From Streptomyces fulvorobeus (GTDB lineage: Bacteria > Actinomycetota > Actinomycetes > Streptomycetales > Streptomycetaceae): 64,000 nucleotides of DNA. Location: contig NZ_BLWC01000001.1 of NCBI RefSeq assembly GCF_013167895.1, positions 5,890,001-5,954,000 of the forward strand, written 5' to 3'. How positions within the stretch are numbered: the first letter of the stretch is position 1; each line of letters starts with the position of its first letter. The position numbers and the translations under genes were made by a program. Shown piece by piece: positions 1 to 8,103 of the stretch. The notes beneath the pieces are model-generated. The model was not told the origin of the DNA. It saw only the letters and a program-made list of their open reading frames with translations, and ran no database searches.

Positions 1-379
1 GGGGATGATCGGCTGGTACCTCGGTGAGCACGATCCGGTGACCGTCAGGATCGGCGATCCACATCTCGATGAGGCCCCAGGGTTCCCGCAGGGGTGGCCG
101 CAGCACCTCCACCCCTTGGCCCGCCAGCTCCCGGTGAGCCGCCTCGCAGTCGTCCACCTGCATCCAGAGGCGTATGTTCCCAGTCGGTGGGTCGTCCGCA
201 CGGTTCGACTTCCCGGACAGTTCAAGGAAGCCCCCGCCGAGAAAGTAGACGGTTCCCCTCTCCTGGCCGGTGCCGAACTCGCGGTACACGGCCAGACCAA
301 GGGCGTTTCCGTAGAAGTCACGGGATGCCTGCGGGTCACGGGGACGCAGCAGCACCCGGCTGCTCAGTACTTGCACCAT
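1..379 (-). CDS. VOC family (glyoxalase/bleomycin-resistance fold) protein, partial
   Basis: Reading the minus strand from an ATG at 377-379 gives a protein of at least 125 residues that is still open at the window edge, so its C-terminus is missing. The N-terminus (VQVLSSRVLLRPRDPQASRDF) and the later stretches GLAVYREFG, YFLGGGFLELSG and DPDGHRIVLTEVP have the beta-alpha-beta pattern of the vicinal oxygen chelate superfamily. Typical single-domain members are about 125-130 residues, so little is lost. Family members are metal-dependent lyases, dioxygenases or drug-binding proteins; the substrate cannot be predicted. The histidine-phosphatase-like gene ends 68 bases upstream on the same strand, so the two may be co-transcribed. 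Confidence 0.8.
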   Translation of the reverse strand, partial: MVQVLSSRVLLRPRDPQASRDFYGNALGLAVYREFGTGQERGTVYFLGGGFLELSGKSNRADDPPTGNIRLWMQVDDCEAAHRELAGQGVEVLRPPLREPWGLIEMWIADPDGHRIVLTEVPADHP

Positions 380-447
380 GAACACGACCCTACGCCGGTC
401 TCCTGCCATCGGTGCGGAGTTCCCCACCCGGCGCGTGAGTCCTCGGG

Positions 448-1047
448 TCAGAGGACCTGGCCACAGATGAGATTCCAGCGTTCGCTGCGCCCGCTGAGCT
501 CGGTGAGGGTCAGGGGCGCCACGTCGAGGCGCCAGAACGCCGCCGGGGGCAGACCGAGCCCGTGAACGACCGCGGCCCGTACGGCAGCCGGCTCCACCAC
601 AGCGAGTACCCGGCCGCCGCCTTGCCCCAGACCGTCGAGCCATCCACCGACCCGGGCGGAGAAGCCGGTCAGCGACTCGCCGCCGTGCGGGGCGGCATCC
701 GGGTCGGCCAGCCAGGCGGCCACGCCCTCCGGCTCGCTCCCGCTCACTTCGGACAGGCGCTTCCCGGCCCAGCGTCCCATGTCCCAGTCGGCAAGGGCGG
801 GTTCGCAGACGGGGCGGAGCCCTAGTGCCTCGGCGGTCCGGAGGCAGCGCGTGGAGCTGCCGCTCAGGAAGAGATCCGCGTCGGGCACGCGGTCCGCGGC
901 AGCTCGTGCCCGGCGTGTTCCGGCCTCGTCGAGGGGCGAGTGGAGGGGGGCGCCGGGAGGTGCGCCGGGGGGTGCGTCACTGCCGAACCTGGCCTCCCGC
1001 ATGGCTGAGTTCATCGCAGGCGCGATCAACATCACCCGTACCGTCAC
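448..1047 (-). CDS. Histidine phosphatase superfamily protein with degenerate catalytic motif
   Basis: The protein is 199 residues when started at GTG 1045-1047, which has a good ribosome site (GGGGAA) just upstream; the 69 codons in front of it look non-coding. The fold is recognised from the phosphoglycerate-mutase-like order: beta-strand VRVMLIAP, the middle LFLSGSSTRCLRTAEALGL, DWDMGRWAG, and the C-terminal VEPAAVRAAVVHGLGLP. The usual RHGxT phospho-acceptor motif is absent: the equivalent stretch reads LIAPAMNSAMREARFG. It also lacks the second His in its normal context, so catalysis is doubtful. It is divergent from a cobalamin riboswitch-cbtBA unit, and this pairing suggests a role linked to cobalt or cobalamin. 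Family membership is clear; function is inference. Confidence 0.75.
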   Translation of the reverse strand: MTVRVMLIAPAMNSAMREARFGSDAPPGAPPGAPLHSPLDEAGTRRARAAADRVPDADLFLSGSSTRCLRTAEALGLRPVCEPALADWDMGRWAGKRLSEVSGSEPEGVAAWLADPDAAPHGGESLTGFSARVGGWLDGLGQGGGRVLAVVEPAAVRAAVVHGLGLPPAAFWRLDVAPLTLTELSGRSERWNLICGQVL

Positions 1048-1187
1048 AGTGTTCCCCACTCCGCGCCTCACTCCCTGTCCCACTGCTCCATGCCCCTCTC
1101 CGGCCTCCGGCCCGCACGGCATGCGACGTGGGGTGCCGGAGTCCGCCGGTCTGCCGATTGCACCATGGCGGTGCCCAGTCGCAGACG

Positions 1188-1300
1188 GTATGGTCACGAT
1201 CACCATGACGAGGGTGGGACGGAAGCCGGTGAGAATCCGGCACGGTCGCGCCACTGTGAACTCGTACCCGTACCTGTGCGAGAAGTCAGACCCGGCACCG
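1188..1300 (+). promoter_or_regulatory. Cobalamin (AdoCbl) riboswitch
   Basis: The stretch around 1222-1263 carries the hallmark core of the cobalamin riboswitch: GAAGCCGGTGAGAATCCGGC followed by CGGTCGCGCCACTGTGA. A B12-box-like AGTCAGACCCGGC lies at about 1284-1296. It ends about 50 bases before the cbtB start, which fits a leader element that lowers cbtBA expression when adenosylcobalamin is plentiful. The outer boundaries are approximate because the P1 stem was not folded. Confidence 0.88.
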
Positions 1301-1350
1301 TCGTCTTAGGCACCACGATCGGGACGCGTGTTCCCACAGGAGGTTCTGCC

Positions 1351-1566
1351 ATGGCTCAGTCCGCTGCCACCACCACCGCCGTACCGGCCATCACCCCCAT
1401 CTCCCTGAGGACGCTCGCCCCTTGGGCGGCGTTCTTCGGCATTCTCATGCTCGTCCTGCTGTACTTCGCCGGTGCCGAGCAGGGGGCCATCTCCGTGATC
1501 GCCGGCGAGGGCGTGCACGAGTGGGTCCACGACGGCCGACACCTGCTCGGTTTCCCCTGCCACTGA
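1351..1566 (+). CDS. cbtB: CbtB family cobalt transporter subunit
   Basis: This 71-residue protein starts at ATG 1351 behind AGGAGG (1339-1344 region). It has one hydrophobic segment (residues about 25-43, LAPWAAFFGILMLVLLYFAG) and a histidine-containing C-terminus, EWVHDGRHLLGFPCH, which is the conserved CbtB metal-binding tail. CbtB is known as the small partner of CbtA in predicted cobalt uptake systems found behind B12 riboswitches. Here it sits directly downstream of such a riboswitch and 26 bases before cbtA. The upstream in-frame codons belong to the riboswitch and were not used. Confidence 0.9.
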   Translation: MAQSAATTTAVPAITPISLRTLAPWAAFFGILMLVLLYFAGAEQGAISVIAGEGVHEWVHDGRHLLGFPCH

Positions 1567-1592
1567 GAAACCGATAAGCAGGGGACGATCTC

Positions 1593-2369
1593 GTGAACTC
1601 CATATCTGTCAGAGCTCTGCTCGTACGCGGGATGCTGGCGGGCCTCGCGGCGGGCGCGCTCGCTCTCGTCGTCGCCTATTTCCTCGGCGAGTCCCAAGTG
1701 GACGCCGCTATCGCCCTGGAAGCGGCTCACCACCATGACCACGGTGGCGGCGAGGAGCTCGTCAGCCGCACGATGCAGGCCACCGGCGGACTCGCCACCG
1801 GCATCCTGGTGTTCGGTGTGGCGGTGGGCGGCATCGCCGCGCTCGTGTTCTGTTACGCGCTCGGCCGCATCGGCGCCTTCGGCCCACGGGCCACAGCCGC
1901 TCTGGTCGCAGGCGCCGCTCTGTTGACGGTGTACGTCGTGCCGTTCCTGAAGTATCCGGCGAACCCGCCGGCAGTCGGCGATCCCGGCACCATCGGCCGA
2001 CGCACCGCTCTGTTCTTCCTGCTCGTGGTGTTGAGCGTGTTGCTGGCCGTCGCCGCCGTGATTCTCGGCAGGCGGCTCGCGCCTCGTCTGGGCAACTGGA
2101 ACGCGTCGATCGCCGGGTTCGCGGGCTTCGTACTCGTCATCGGGGTGGCGTACGCGTTCCTGCCGTCGTTCAACGAGGTGGGCAAGGACTTCCCGGCCAC
2201 GCTGCTCTGGCAGTTCCGGCTTTCCACGCTCGCCATCCAGGCCACGCTGTGGGCCGGCTTCGGCCTCGTCTTCGGGTACCTGGCCGAACGCCTGCTGGAA
2301 CCGGGGGCGGGCCGCCCGGCCACGGGCAACAGCGGGGTGACCTCCCCGGCGGAGAGGGCGATGCGCTGA
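1593..2369 (+). CDS. cbtA: CbtA family cobalt transporter
   Basis: The GTG start at 1593 (preceded by AGGGGA) gives 258 residues, normal for CbtA. Several hydrophobic helices are visible, beginning with LLVRGMLAGLAAGALALVV near residue 8 and including FGVAVGGIAALVFCYALGR and ALVAGAALLTVYVVPFL. A histidine-rich loop, AHHHDHGGGEE, near residues 45-55 is a plausible metal site. Together with cbtB it should form a membrane cobalt importer repressed by cobalamin via the riboswitch. The C-terminus, after FGYLAERLL, is a short hydrophilic tail. A strong hairpin 19 bases after the stop ends the unit. Confidence 0.9.
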   Translation: MNSISVRALLVRGMLAGLAAGALALVVAYFLGESQVDAAIALEAAHHHDHGGGEELVSRTMQATGGLATGILVFGVAVGGIAALVFCYALGRIGAFGPRATAALVAGAALLTVYVVPFLKYPANPPAVGDPGTIGRRTALFFLLVVLSVLLAVAAVILGRRLAPRLGNWNASIAGFAGFVLVIGVAYAFLPSFNEVGKDFPATLLWQFRLSTLAIQATLWAGFGLVFGYLAERLLEPGAGRPATGNSGVTSPAERAMR

Positions 2370-2387
2370 CGGATGCCGCGCGCGACC

Positions 2388-2411
2388 GGCCCGCCGGTAA
2401 CCCGGCGGGCC
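2388..2411 (+). terminator. Hairpin terminator after cbtA
   Basis: Perfect 10-bp arms GGCCCGCCGG / CCGGCGGGCC flank a TAAC loop 19 bases after the cbtA stop. There is no U-tract, which is normal for actinomycete terminators. Confidence 0.7.
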
Positions 2412-2647
2412 GCCCTTCCCGGTACAGGTCCGGACAGCTTCTGGTCGTCCTCGCGGGTCCAGCCGATCACGTAGTGACGCAGCTGCTCGTCCGCACGGAC
2501 GAGCAGCATTCCCGCCGCTGTCATTGACGCGGTGCGACGCGATGTTGTCCCGGTCCGCGTCGCCCTGCACGGAGGCGACACCCTGTGCGCGGGCGAACTC
2601 CAGGGCACGGGGCGGACGCATGTGAGTAGCGAGGGTAACGCCGGGCA

Positions 2648-2705
2648 GTAGCATTGCTACGAAATCGGGGTAGCGTTGCTATGTATTTGGTGTTAGCGTT
2701 GCTTC
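2648..2705 (+). promoter_or_regulatory. Three tandem palindromic operator-like repeats upstream of the SDR gene
   Basis: Three copies of a 13-bp element lie about 22 bp apart: GTAGCATTGCTAC (2648-2660, perfect GTAGC/GCTAC arms), GTAGCGTTGCTAT (2670-2682) and TTAGCGTTGCTTC (2693-2705). Spacing of about two helical turns places all three on one DNA face, immediately in front of the SDR start at 2752. They look like sites for a dimeric HTH repressor. The TetR protein encoded just downstream (3636-4370) is the obvious candidate, but this is inference. Confidence 0.65.
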
Positions 2706-2751
2706 ATCAGCATGACGCGAACAGCCGTCCCCTCCATCTGGGAGCAACGTG

Positions 2752-3500
2752 ATGAGTGAGCGAACTGTCCCCGCCTCCCGCAGGGTCGCCGTCGTGACCG
2801 GCGGGTCGCGAGGCATCGGCCGTGAGAGTGCCGAACGGCTCGCGACGGACGGATTCTCCGTCGTCGTCAACTACGCGGGCAATCGCACCGAAGCAGAAGC
2901 GGCGGTCGCAGCCATCGTCGCCGCAGGCGGCGAGGCGTTCGCGCATCAGGCGGACGTGGCCGACGAAGTCGCCATAGCGGCGCTCTTCGACGCCGCCGAG
3001 GAAAGGTTCGGGGAGTGGATGTGGTCGTCCACGCCGCGGGCGTGATGACGCTGGCCCCGCTGGTCGACACGGACCTGGACGCGCTGGACCGGATGCACCG
3101 CACCAACATCCGCGGCACGTTCGTGGTGGATCAGCAGGCCGCCCGCCGCCTGCGAGAGGGTGGTGCGATCATCAACTTCTCCAGCTCGGTGCTGTCCCTG
3201 TCCCTCCCCGGCTACAGCGCCTACGCCGCCACCAAGGGCGCTGTCGAGGCCATGACGCTCATCCTGGCCCGAGAGCTGCGCGGCCGCGACATCACGGTCA
3301 ACGCGGTCGCCCCGGGCCCCACCGCGACCGACCTGTTCCTGAAGGGGAAGGACGAGGAGGCCGTGGAGCGGATCGCGGCTCAGGCGCCTCTTGAGCGCTT
3401 GGGTACGCCGAAGGACATCGCGGAAGTCATATCCTTCCTCGCCGGGCCTGCCCGCTGGGTCAACGGCCAGGTCGTGCGGGCCAACGGCGGCATCGTATGA
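2752..3500 (+). pseudogene. Short-chain dehydrogenase/reductase (frameshifted)
   Basis: Two overlapping frames together encode one complete classical SDR of about 249 residues. The first gives the Rossmann glycine motif TGGSRGIG and continues to AEERFG. The second resumes with VDVVVHAAGVM and contains FSSS, the catalytic YSAYAATK (Tyr-x3-Lys), NAVAPGPTATD and the C-terminal WVNGQVVRANGGIV. The junction is the G run at 3010-3013, where adding one G restores the reading frame. ATG 2752 is preferred because GGAG lies 7 bases upstream; GTG 2749 is possible. SDRs are NAD(P)(H)-dependent oxidoreductases; the substrate is unknown. The operator repeats upstream and TetR downstream suggest an inducible detoxification-type unit. 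Confidence 0.8.
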
Positions 3501-3635
3501 ACAGGACGTCGACAACCTCTGCGCGGCCCCCGCGACGGTCCCGGCCCGTCCCTCGCCTGTATCGGACTCGGCTCCCCTCCGGCCGCTGTGCCGCCGTCCG
3601 CAGTGCGCGGGGCACTGCTTGATAGCGTCCGTCCG

Positions 3636-4370
3636 ATGAGTACACGAGCGCGCATTCTTGAGGTGGCGGCCGAGCTGGTCGCGGTGTCCCCGGACGGCGA
3701 CGTCTCCACGCGTGCCGTGTGTGAGGCCGCGCAGGTCGGGGCGCCCGCTCTGTACCGGCACTTCGGGGACAAGGAAGGGCTGCTGTCAGCCGTTGTCGAC
3801 CAGGGCTTCGACGCGTACCTTGCGACGAAGCGAGGGCGCGGCGCATCCACCGACCCGGTGCAGGATCTCCGGGACGGCTGGGACAGCCACGTGGAGTTCG
3901 CCCTGCGCAATCCGAATCTGTACCGGCTGATGAACTCGCCCGCGATGCGCACACCGCCGGCCTCGGCGCTGGAGGCGCATCGCATACTCACGCACGACCT
4001 GGAGAGGGCGGCCGAGCGCGGCAGACTGCTGGTCGCGCCCGATTTGGCCGCCCAGATGGTCATGTCAGCCAACGTGGGTGTGGCGCTGATGCTGGTGGCG
4101 CGGCCGGCGACCTTCTCCGACCCCACGGCATCGAGGCGGGTGCGTGACGCCGTACACGCCGCCGTCCTCACGCCCGAGCCGACCGACGGTGACCCGGCGG
4201 AAGCCGTCGCCCCCTCTGTCGCGGTCCCTTCCACCGCCGCCACCCTGAGCGCCCTGCTGAGGCAGTCCCAGGGCGCCGGACTCAGCACGGCGGAGGCGGC
4301 GCTGATGACGGAATGGCTCGACCGTGTCTCCAACACGCGTTCAGCCCCGGAGCCGGAGCCCCGGACCTGA
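3636..4370 (+). CDS. TetR/AcrR family transcriptional regulator
   Basis: The 244-residue protein begins at ATG 3636. The N-terminal HTH is typical of TetR proteins: RARILEVAAELVA, then STRAVCEAAQVGAPALYRHFGDKEGLLSAVVD (residues about 5-50). The C-terminal ligand and dimerisation domain is helical and not recognisable by motif. It follows the SDR gene by 135 bases on the same strand. The three palindromes upstream of that SDR are its likely targets, so it probably represses the SDR and itself until a small ligand binds. The alternative, that it acts elsewhere, cannot be excluded. Confidence 0.88.
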   Translation: MSTRARILEVAAELVAVSPDGDVSTRAVCEAAQVGAPALYRHFGDKEGLLSAVVDQGFDAYLATKRGRGASTDPVQDLRDGWDSHVEFALRNPNLYRLMNSPAMRTPPASALEAHRILTHDLERAAERGRLLVAPDLAAQMVMSANVGVALMLVARPATFSDPTASRRVRDAVHAAVLTPEPTDGDPAEAVAPSVAVPSTAATLSALLRQSQGAGLSTAEAALMTEWLDRVSNTRSAPEPEPRT

Positions 4371-4692
4371 CCTGAACCGCGCTGTGGGGTACCCGTTATG
4401 GGGTGTCGGGGGGCGAGGAAGGTGGGTAGTTGGAAGTGCCCTGCTGGAGGGCGAGTTCTCTCGGGAGCAGGCGAACACTCGGGAGCGGGAGATCTACCGC
4501 CGTAATCCGCGGCAGGTCGTTTCCGGCCTTCGGGCATGGTTCGGTGATTGCCCGGAGATCTCCTGGAACCTGCCGACCGGCAGATTCTCGCCGAACAGGG
4601 TGTGCACCCCGGGGCTGGGGCGTAGGGGGCATTTTCGGGCGTAGTAGTGTGCTGATGCAGAGTCACGACGTGTGTGAGGACCGGGAGTTGGT
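4371..4692. other. Intergenic region without recognised gene
   Basis: This 322-base gap between the TetR gene and the ABC transporter has no convincing reading frame on either strand. It probably carries the promoter of the ABC unit. No clear operator or terminator was recognised. Confidence 0.5.
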
Positions 4693-5580
4693 ATGCCGCG
4701 CTTGGAAGCGGTGAGCAAGCGCTACGGCCGGGGGCGGTGGATTCTGCAGGATGTCGATGTGGAGATTCCCGCCGGATCGGTGGTGGCGTTCGCCGGTGGG
4801 AACGGATCGGGGAAGTCGACGCTGCTGAGGATGGTGGTCGGTCTCTCGAAGCCCACACGCGGTGCCGTCACCGGCAGGCCGGCCGTGGTCAGCTATGTAC
4901 CCGACCGCTTCTCGCCCAATGAACGCATGTCGCCCCTCGCGTATCTGACGCACATGGGCCGCATCCGCGGCATGGGCACCCATGCGGCGTCCAGCCGGGC
5001 GCACCACCTCCTGGACCGCCTGGCACTCGTCGGCGGCAAGGACGCCGAGCTCCGCACCCTGTCCAAGGGCAATGCCCAGAAGGTGGCGCTGGCTCAGGCC
5101 GTACTGGTGCAACCGCAGTTGCTCGTCCTCGACGAACCGTGGTCGGGCCTCGACGCCTCGGCCCACGGAGTGCTGGCCGAGATCATGACCGAGGTGTCCG
5201 GGGCGGGCGGTGCGGTGGCCTTCACCGATCACCGGGAGTCGGTGACCAGGGCCCATGCCTCGCAGACGTACACCGTCAAGCAGGGGCGAGTGACGCTGCG
5301 CGGGCCGGAAGCCGTCGTTCAGCGGTACGCGGTGACCGCTGTCGCACTGGGGATGCCGGGCCACGGCGGCGTGCCCCAGGAAGTGGAGTGGGGGACGATC
5401 GCCGGTGTCCTGTCGGTCGCGGCCCGCGGGCCGGGCGCCCTCCTCGTCGAGGTGGAACAGGACCACGCCGACGCGCTGCTGCTGGTCGCACTCCGCACCG
5501 GGTGGTCCGTGGTGGATGTGACGCGCGCCGCGCGAAGCCACCGTGTACAGGACAGCGTGGCGGGAGGGAACGCCCGGTGA
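4693..5580 (+). CDS. ABC transporter ATP-binding protein
   Basis: This 295-residue ATPase starts at ATG 4693 behind GGGAG. It shows the Walker A motif GGNGSGKST (near residue 36), signature LSKGNAQKVALAQA, Walker B LLVLDEPWSGLD and an H-loop-like FTDH. Only about 215 residues are needed for the ATPase, and the C-terminal extension of about 80 residues resembles accessory tails of exporter ATPases. The stop overlaps the start of the permease gene by four bases, so the pair is co-translated. Export of a lipid, peptide or drug is typical for such two-gene systems, but the substrate is unknown. Confidence 0.9.
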   Translation: MPRLEAVSKRYGRGRWILQDVDVEIPAGSVVAFAGGNGSGKSTLLRMVVGLSKPTRGAVTGRPAVVSYVPDRFSPNERMSPLAYLTHMGRIRGMGTHAASSRAHHLLDRLALVGGKDAELRTLSKGNAQKVALAQAVLVQPQLLVLDEPWSGLDASAHGVLAEIMTEVSGAGGAVAFTDHRESVTRAHASQTYTVKQGRVTLRGPEAVVQRYAVTAVALGMPGHGGVPQEVEWGTIAGVLSVAARGPGALLVEVEQDHADALLLVALRTGWSVVDVTRAARSHRVQDSVAGGNAR

Positions 5581-6233
5581 TCGCGCTGATCCGCTACTCC
5601 TTCGCGACTGTCCTGCACACCCAGCGCTATCTCGCGCCCGTCCTTCTCTTCGCCGGTCTGCTGGGGGTGCTGACCGTCAACGGCAGCGGCCCGCTCCCGC
5701 CGGCCTACGCCTCATCAGGGGGCGCCCTGTTCATCTGCGCGACCTGGCTGACCATCGCGCTCACCAGCCTCGACGACCCGGCACAGCGATCCATCGTCGT
5801 GGTGAGCGCCGGCCGGTCCCTCAAGGTGCTGATCGGGTCGATCAGCACCCTACTGATCAGTTGCCTCGTGCTGATGGTCGTCGGCCTGGTCTTCCCGCTG
5901 TGGGTCGGGTCCTACGACGTCCGCGCCGTCGACCTGCTGCTTGGCGTCGAAGCCCAGCTCACCTGCGCCTTCACCGGTGTCGCCATCGGTGTGCTGTGCT
6001 CACGGCTGGTCTTCAGACGGCAGGGGTACGCGCTGGTGGCCGCCCTCGGGCTCGTCATGGTGCTCTTGTTCGTGGAGGGCCTGCCGCCGGTCAACCGACT
6101 GTTCACCATGATGGCGACGTCCTCGGACTCCGCGGAGCTGCTGGCCCCGGCGGGCGGCATGATGGCCCTGGCCACCGCTCTCCTCGTCGCCGCGGCGGCC
6201 GTGACGCAGTATCTCGCCAGTCTCAAGGAATGA
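5577..6233 (+). CDS. ABC transporter permease, exporter type
   Basis: GTG 5577 overlaps the stop of the ATPase gene (GTGA) and gives 218 residues with about six hydrophobic helices: LAPVLLFAGLLGVLTV, ALFICATWLTIAL, VLIGSISTLLISCLVLMVVGLVFPL, AQLTCAFTGVAIGVLC, ALVAALGLVMVLLFV and MMALATALLVAAAAV. No signal peptide or large extracellular domain is present. This is the membrane half of the transporter with the 4693-5580 ATPase. It resembles ABC-2 type exporter permeases in size and helix count, and no closer family could be assigned by eye. Confidence 0.82.
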   Translation: MIALIRYSFATVLHTQRYLAPVLLFAGLLGVLTVNGSGPLPPAYASSGGALFICATWLTIALTSLDDPAQRSIVVVSAGRSLKVLIGSISTLLISCLVLMVVGLVFPLWVGSYDVRAVDLLLGVEAQLTCAFTGVAIGVLCSRLVFRRQGYALVAALGLVMVLLFVEGLPPVNRLFTMMATSSDSAELLAPAGGMMALATALLVAAAAVTQYLASLKE

Positions 6234-6282
6234 CGTCGAGGTGCTCACGCCTCAGCCAGAGGTGGAACAACCAGCTCTGTGA

Positions 6283-6818
6283 GCAGCAACGGCCGGCAAG
6301 GCCGCCGAGTTCGTCCGCACCAAGAGCCGGCCCTGGTTCGAGAGCGGCCAGGACACGGCCGTCGAGGACCCGCTGCTCGTGCAGCGCTTCGGTGAACTCG
6401 GCCTTCAGGTCAGGGCGGCGGATGCGCTCCTCGTGGCGGCCGCCCGCGCCGTGGAAGCGGCGACGGACGATCTCACCGACAACACCGCGGCCGAGGCGTC
6501 CCTCGCGGTGGCCGCGGCGAAGGTTCATTGCGCGACCGCGACCGCGACCGCGGCGGTGGAGGTGGCCGGTGCGCTGTTCGAGGTGGCGGGCACCGCACTG
6601 GTGGGCAGCCATCACGAAGTGGCCGAGCGGATCGCGGAGTACCACCGGCTCGGGATCGACGAGTTCATCCTGTCGGGACACCCCCATGTCGAGGAGGCGT
6701 ACTGGGTCGGCGAGGGTGTGCTGCCGTGCTGGCCGACGCCGGTCTGTGGACCCACCCCGCCGCGCTCACCGGGCAGCCCGACGCCGAGGTGCCCTTCGCC
6801 ACAGGGTTGTCCCGGTGA
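6283..6818 (+). pseudogene. Chimeric remnant: SfnB-like acyl-CoA dehydrogenase C-terminus joined to SsuD C-terminus
   Basis: The open frame contains AAEFVRTKSRPWFESG and RFGELGLQVRAADALL. These match the C-terminal helical domain of SfnB-type sulfur-acquisition oxidoreductases of the acyl-CoA dehydrogenase fold. After GALFEVAGT the sequence switches to GSHHEVAERIAEYHRLGIDEF and ILSGHPHVEEAYW, the C-terminal end of the FMNH2-dependent alkanesulfonate monooxygenase SsuD. A one-base loss near 6727 shifts the ending ADAGLWTHPAALTG into another frame. There is no start codon or N-terminus for either enzyme. This is best read as a deletion scar from a former sulfonate/sulfone assimilation cluster. 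The parent families are fairly clear; the deletion history is inference. Confidence 0.7.
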
Positions 6819-7295
6819 CGTGCTGACACGAGACGGGCTCTGGGCGCGCAGCGTGAACGTGAAGCCGCGGCCGTACGCCTGACGCGTGTCGACGTCCAGC
6901 CGTAGTCCGCCGGGAACCGGGCTCACCCGTCGCGCAGACCGTCCGCGTCCGCGGTTCCCGCCACCTCCCCGCCGTCCCACATCGCCGAGCGTCCGTGCCC
7001 TGAGTGAGTACGCCCGACGCAGCTGGTCCCGGCGTCCCGCCCAGCGGCCCCGGCTGTGTCGCGCGCGGCGACCGGTGGCTCTGGGCCCCACCCTCCGGCG
7101 CTGCGTACGCTGCGGCCATGTCGCCTGTTGGTGTGCGGGGCCCACGGGACCGGGTAACGTCTTTGTCATGGTCTTCCAGGCGCCGATTTACGAGTGAGAG
7201 CGTGATGGGCCCCTGCTGACGTCTTCCGACGTCGCCGCCCGTCCCTGCCCACCGATGAATCCGCAGATCACTTCACATCATTACCGGGAGAACCC
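6819..7295. other. Intergenic region without convincing gene
   Basis: This 477-base stretch has long but atypical open frames on both strands, none with family resemblance or a ribosome site. A minus-strand stretch reading RLDVDTRQAYGRGFTFTLRA might be a degraded gene end but was not identifiable. Confidence 0.4.
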
Positions 7296-7511
7296 GTGAC
7301 CGTGAGCAAGAACATCAACAACCCTGTCGGCATGGGCGGTGGCCAGCGCAAGAAGCTGTCCCGCGCCGAGCGGCAGAACAACGGGCCGCACCGCAACCTC
7401 GACCGCCAGGGCGCGGCCGACCAGAAGGCGGAGCTGGTACGCAAGATGCGCGAGAAGGCCGACGCGGCTGACGGCGCCGGGCGGACGGGCGACGACACCG
7501 CGCAGAGCTGA
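7296..7511 (+). CDS. DUF6243 family small basic protein
   Basis: The GTG start at 7296 follows GGGAGA and yields 71 residues. The composition is highly charged, with a conserved core GMGGGQRKKLSRAERQNNGP, then HRNLDRQGAADQKAELVRKM and an acidic tail. This pattern is a Streptomyces-wide small family known as DUF6243, whose function is not established. There is no signal peptide or membrane segment, so it is expected to be cytoplasmic. A strong hairpin 32 bases after the stop suggests a single-gene transcript. Confidence 0.8.
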   Translation: MTVSKNINNPVGMGGGQRKKLSRAERQNNGPHRNLDRQGAADQKAELVRKMREKADAADGAGRTGDDTAQS

Positions 7512-7543
7512 CGCGCCGCCGCCGCAGGGCGGCACCGCACGAC

Positions 7544-7580
7544 GCAGGGCCGGAACCGCGACGCGCGGTCCCGGCCCTGC
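7544..7580 (+). terminator. Hairpin terminator after the DUF6243 gene
   Basis: Two 17-base arms (7544-7560 and 7564-7580) pair with one mismatch around a 3-base loop. The stem is very GC-rich and has no U-tract. Confidence 0.65.
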
Positions 7581-7735
7581 TGCCGTATCGGGGCGCAGCT
7601 GCCCTTACCGGGGCGGCCGTTCCCGCTCGGCCGCCCGGGGCAGCCGCAGGTTCCTCAGCCCAGTCACCCCGGCGCATCGGTGGGCTGGGAGACGCCTGCG
7701 CCGCCACGAGGGTCGGTGCCCCCGATCCACGATTC

Positions 7736-7747
7736 CCTGAATTCAGG
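7736..7747 (+). promoter_or_regulatory. Perfect palindrome, probable metal-sensor operator
   Basis: The 12-bp perfect palindrome CCTGAATTCAGG ends 20 bases before the likely start of the ArsR-type gene. AT-rich inverted repeats at this position are typical ArsR/CmtR operators. A TGTACT hexamer at about 7754 could be the -10 box of a leaderless transcript. Confidence 0.6.
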
Positions 7748-7767
7748 ATTCTGTGTACTCTCGGGGA

Positions 7768-8103
7768 GTGCTGACACTCGCTTCCGACATCGAGGTGCTG
7801 GCGCGGTTCGGCCGCGCTCTCGCCGACCCCATCCGCTGCCGCATCCTTCTCGCCCTCCGCCAGGCCCCCGCCTACCCGGCCGACCTCGCCGATATCCTGG
7901 GAATCTCCCGTACCCGGCTGTCGAACCACCTGGCCTGCCTGCGCGACTGCGGCCTGGTCGTCACGGTTCCCGACGGCCGACGCACACGCTACGAACTCGC
8001 CGACGAACGCCTGGGCCACGCGCTCGACGACCTCCGGACCACCGTCGTCGCCGTCCAGGCGGACAGGACCTGCCCGGACGCGGACGAGGCGGGCTGTTGC
8101 TGA
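7768..8103 (+). CDS. ArsR/CmtR-type metal-sensing repressor
   Basis: From GTG 7768 the protein is 111 residues. It aligns from its first residues with mycobacterial CmtR, including ALADPIRCRILLALR and a winged-HTH ISRTRLSNHLACLRDCGLVV. The two cysteines in NHLACLRDC sit where CmtR has its Cd(II)/Pb(II)-binding Cys57 and Cys61. The tail TCPDADEAGCC supplies further thiols. GTG 7753 is an alternative start but lacks similarity, and the ribosome site is too close to 7768, suggesting leaderless translation. The stop overlaps the transporter start (TGATG), so both form one metal-inducible operon controlled by the palindrome upstream. The metal identity is inferred from the cysteine pattern. Confidence 0.87.
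   Translation: MLTLASDIEVLARFGRALADPIRCRILLALRQAPAYPADLADILGISRTRLSNHLACLRDCGLVVTVPDGRRTRYELADERLGHALDDLRTTVVAVQADRTCPDADEAGCC

Noticed and set aside
2412..2640. Minus-strand protein-like fragments (LRHYVIGWTREDDQKL; LEFARAQGVASVQGDADRD)
   Set aside because: They look like possible gene debris, but the two pieces lie in different frames and no parent family could be named with confidence.
4654..4714. A 19-codon frame overlapping the ABC ATPase start
   Set aside because: Too short, no ribosome site and no pattern of regulatory codons, so it is not reported as a leader peptide.
6819..7169. Minus-strand reading RLDVDTRQAYGRGFTFTLRA
   Set aside because: It looks protein-like for about 20 residues only, with no start, ribosome site or recognisable family.
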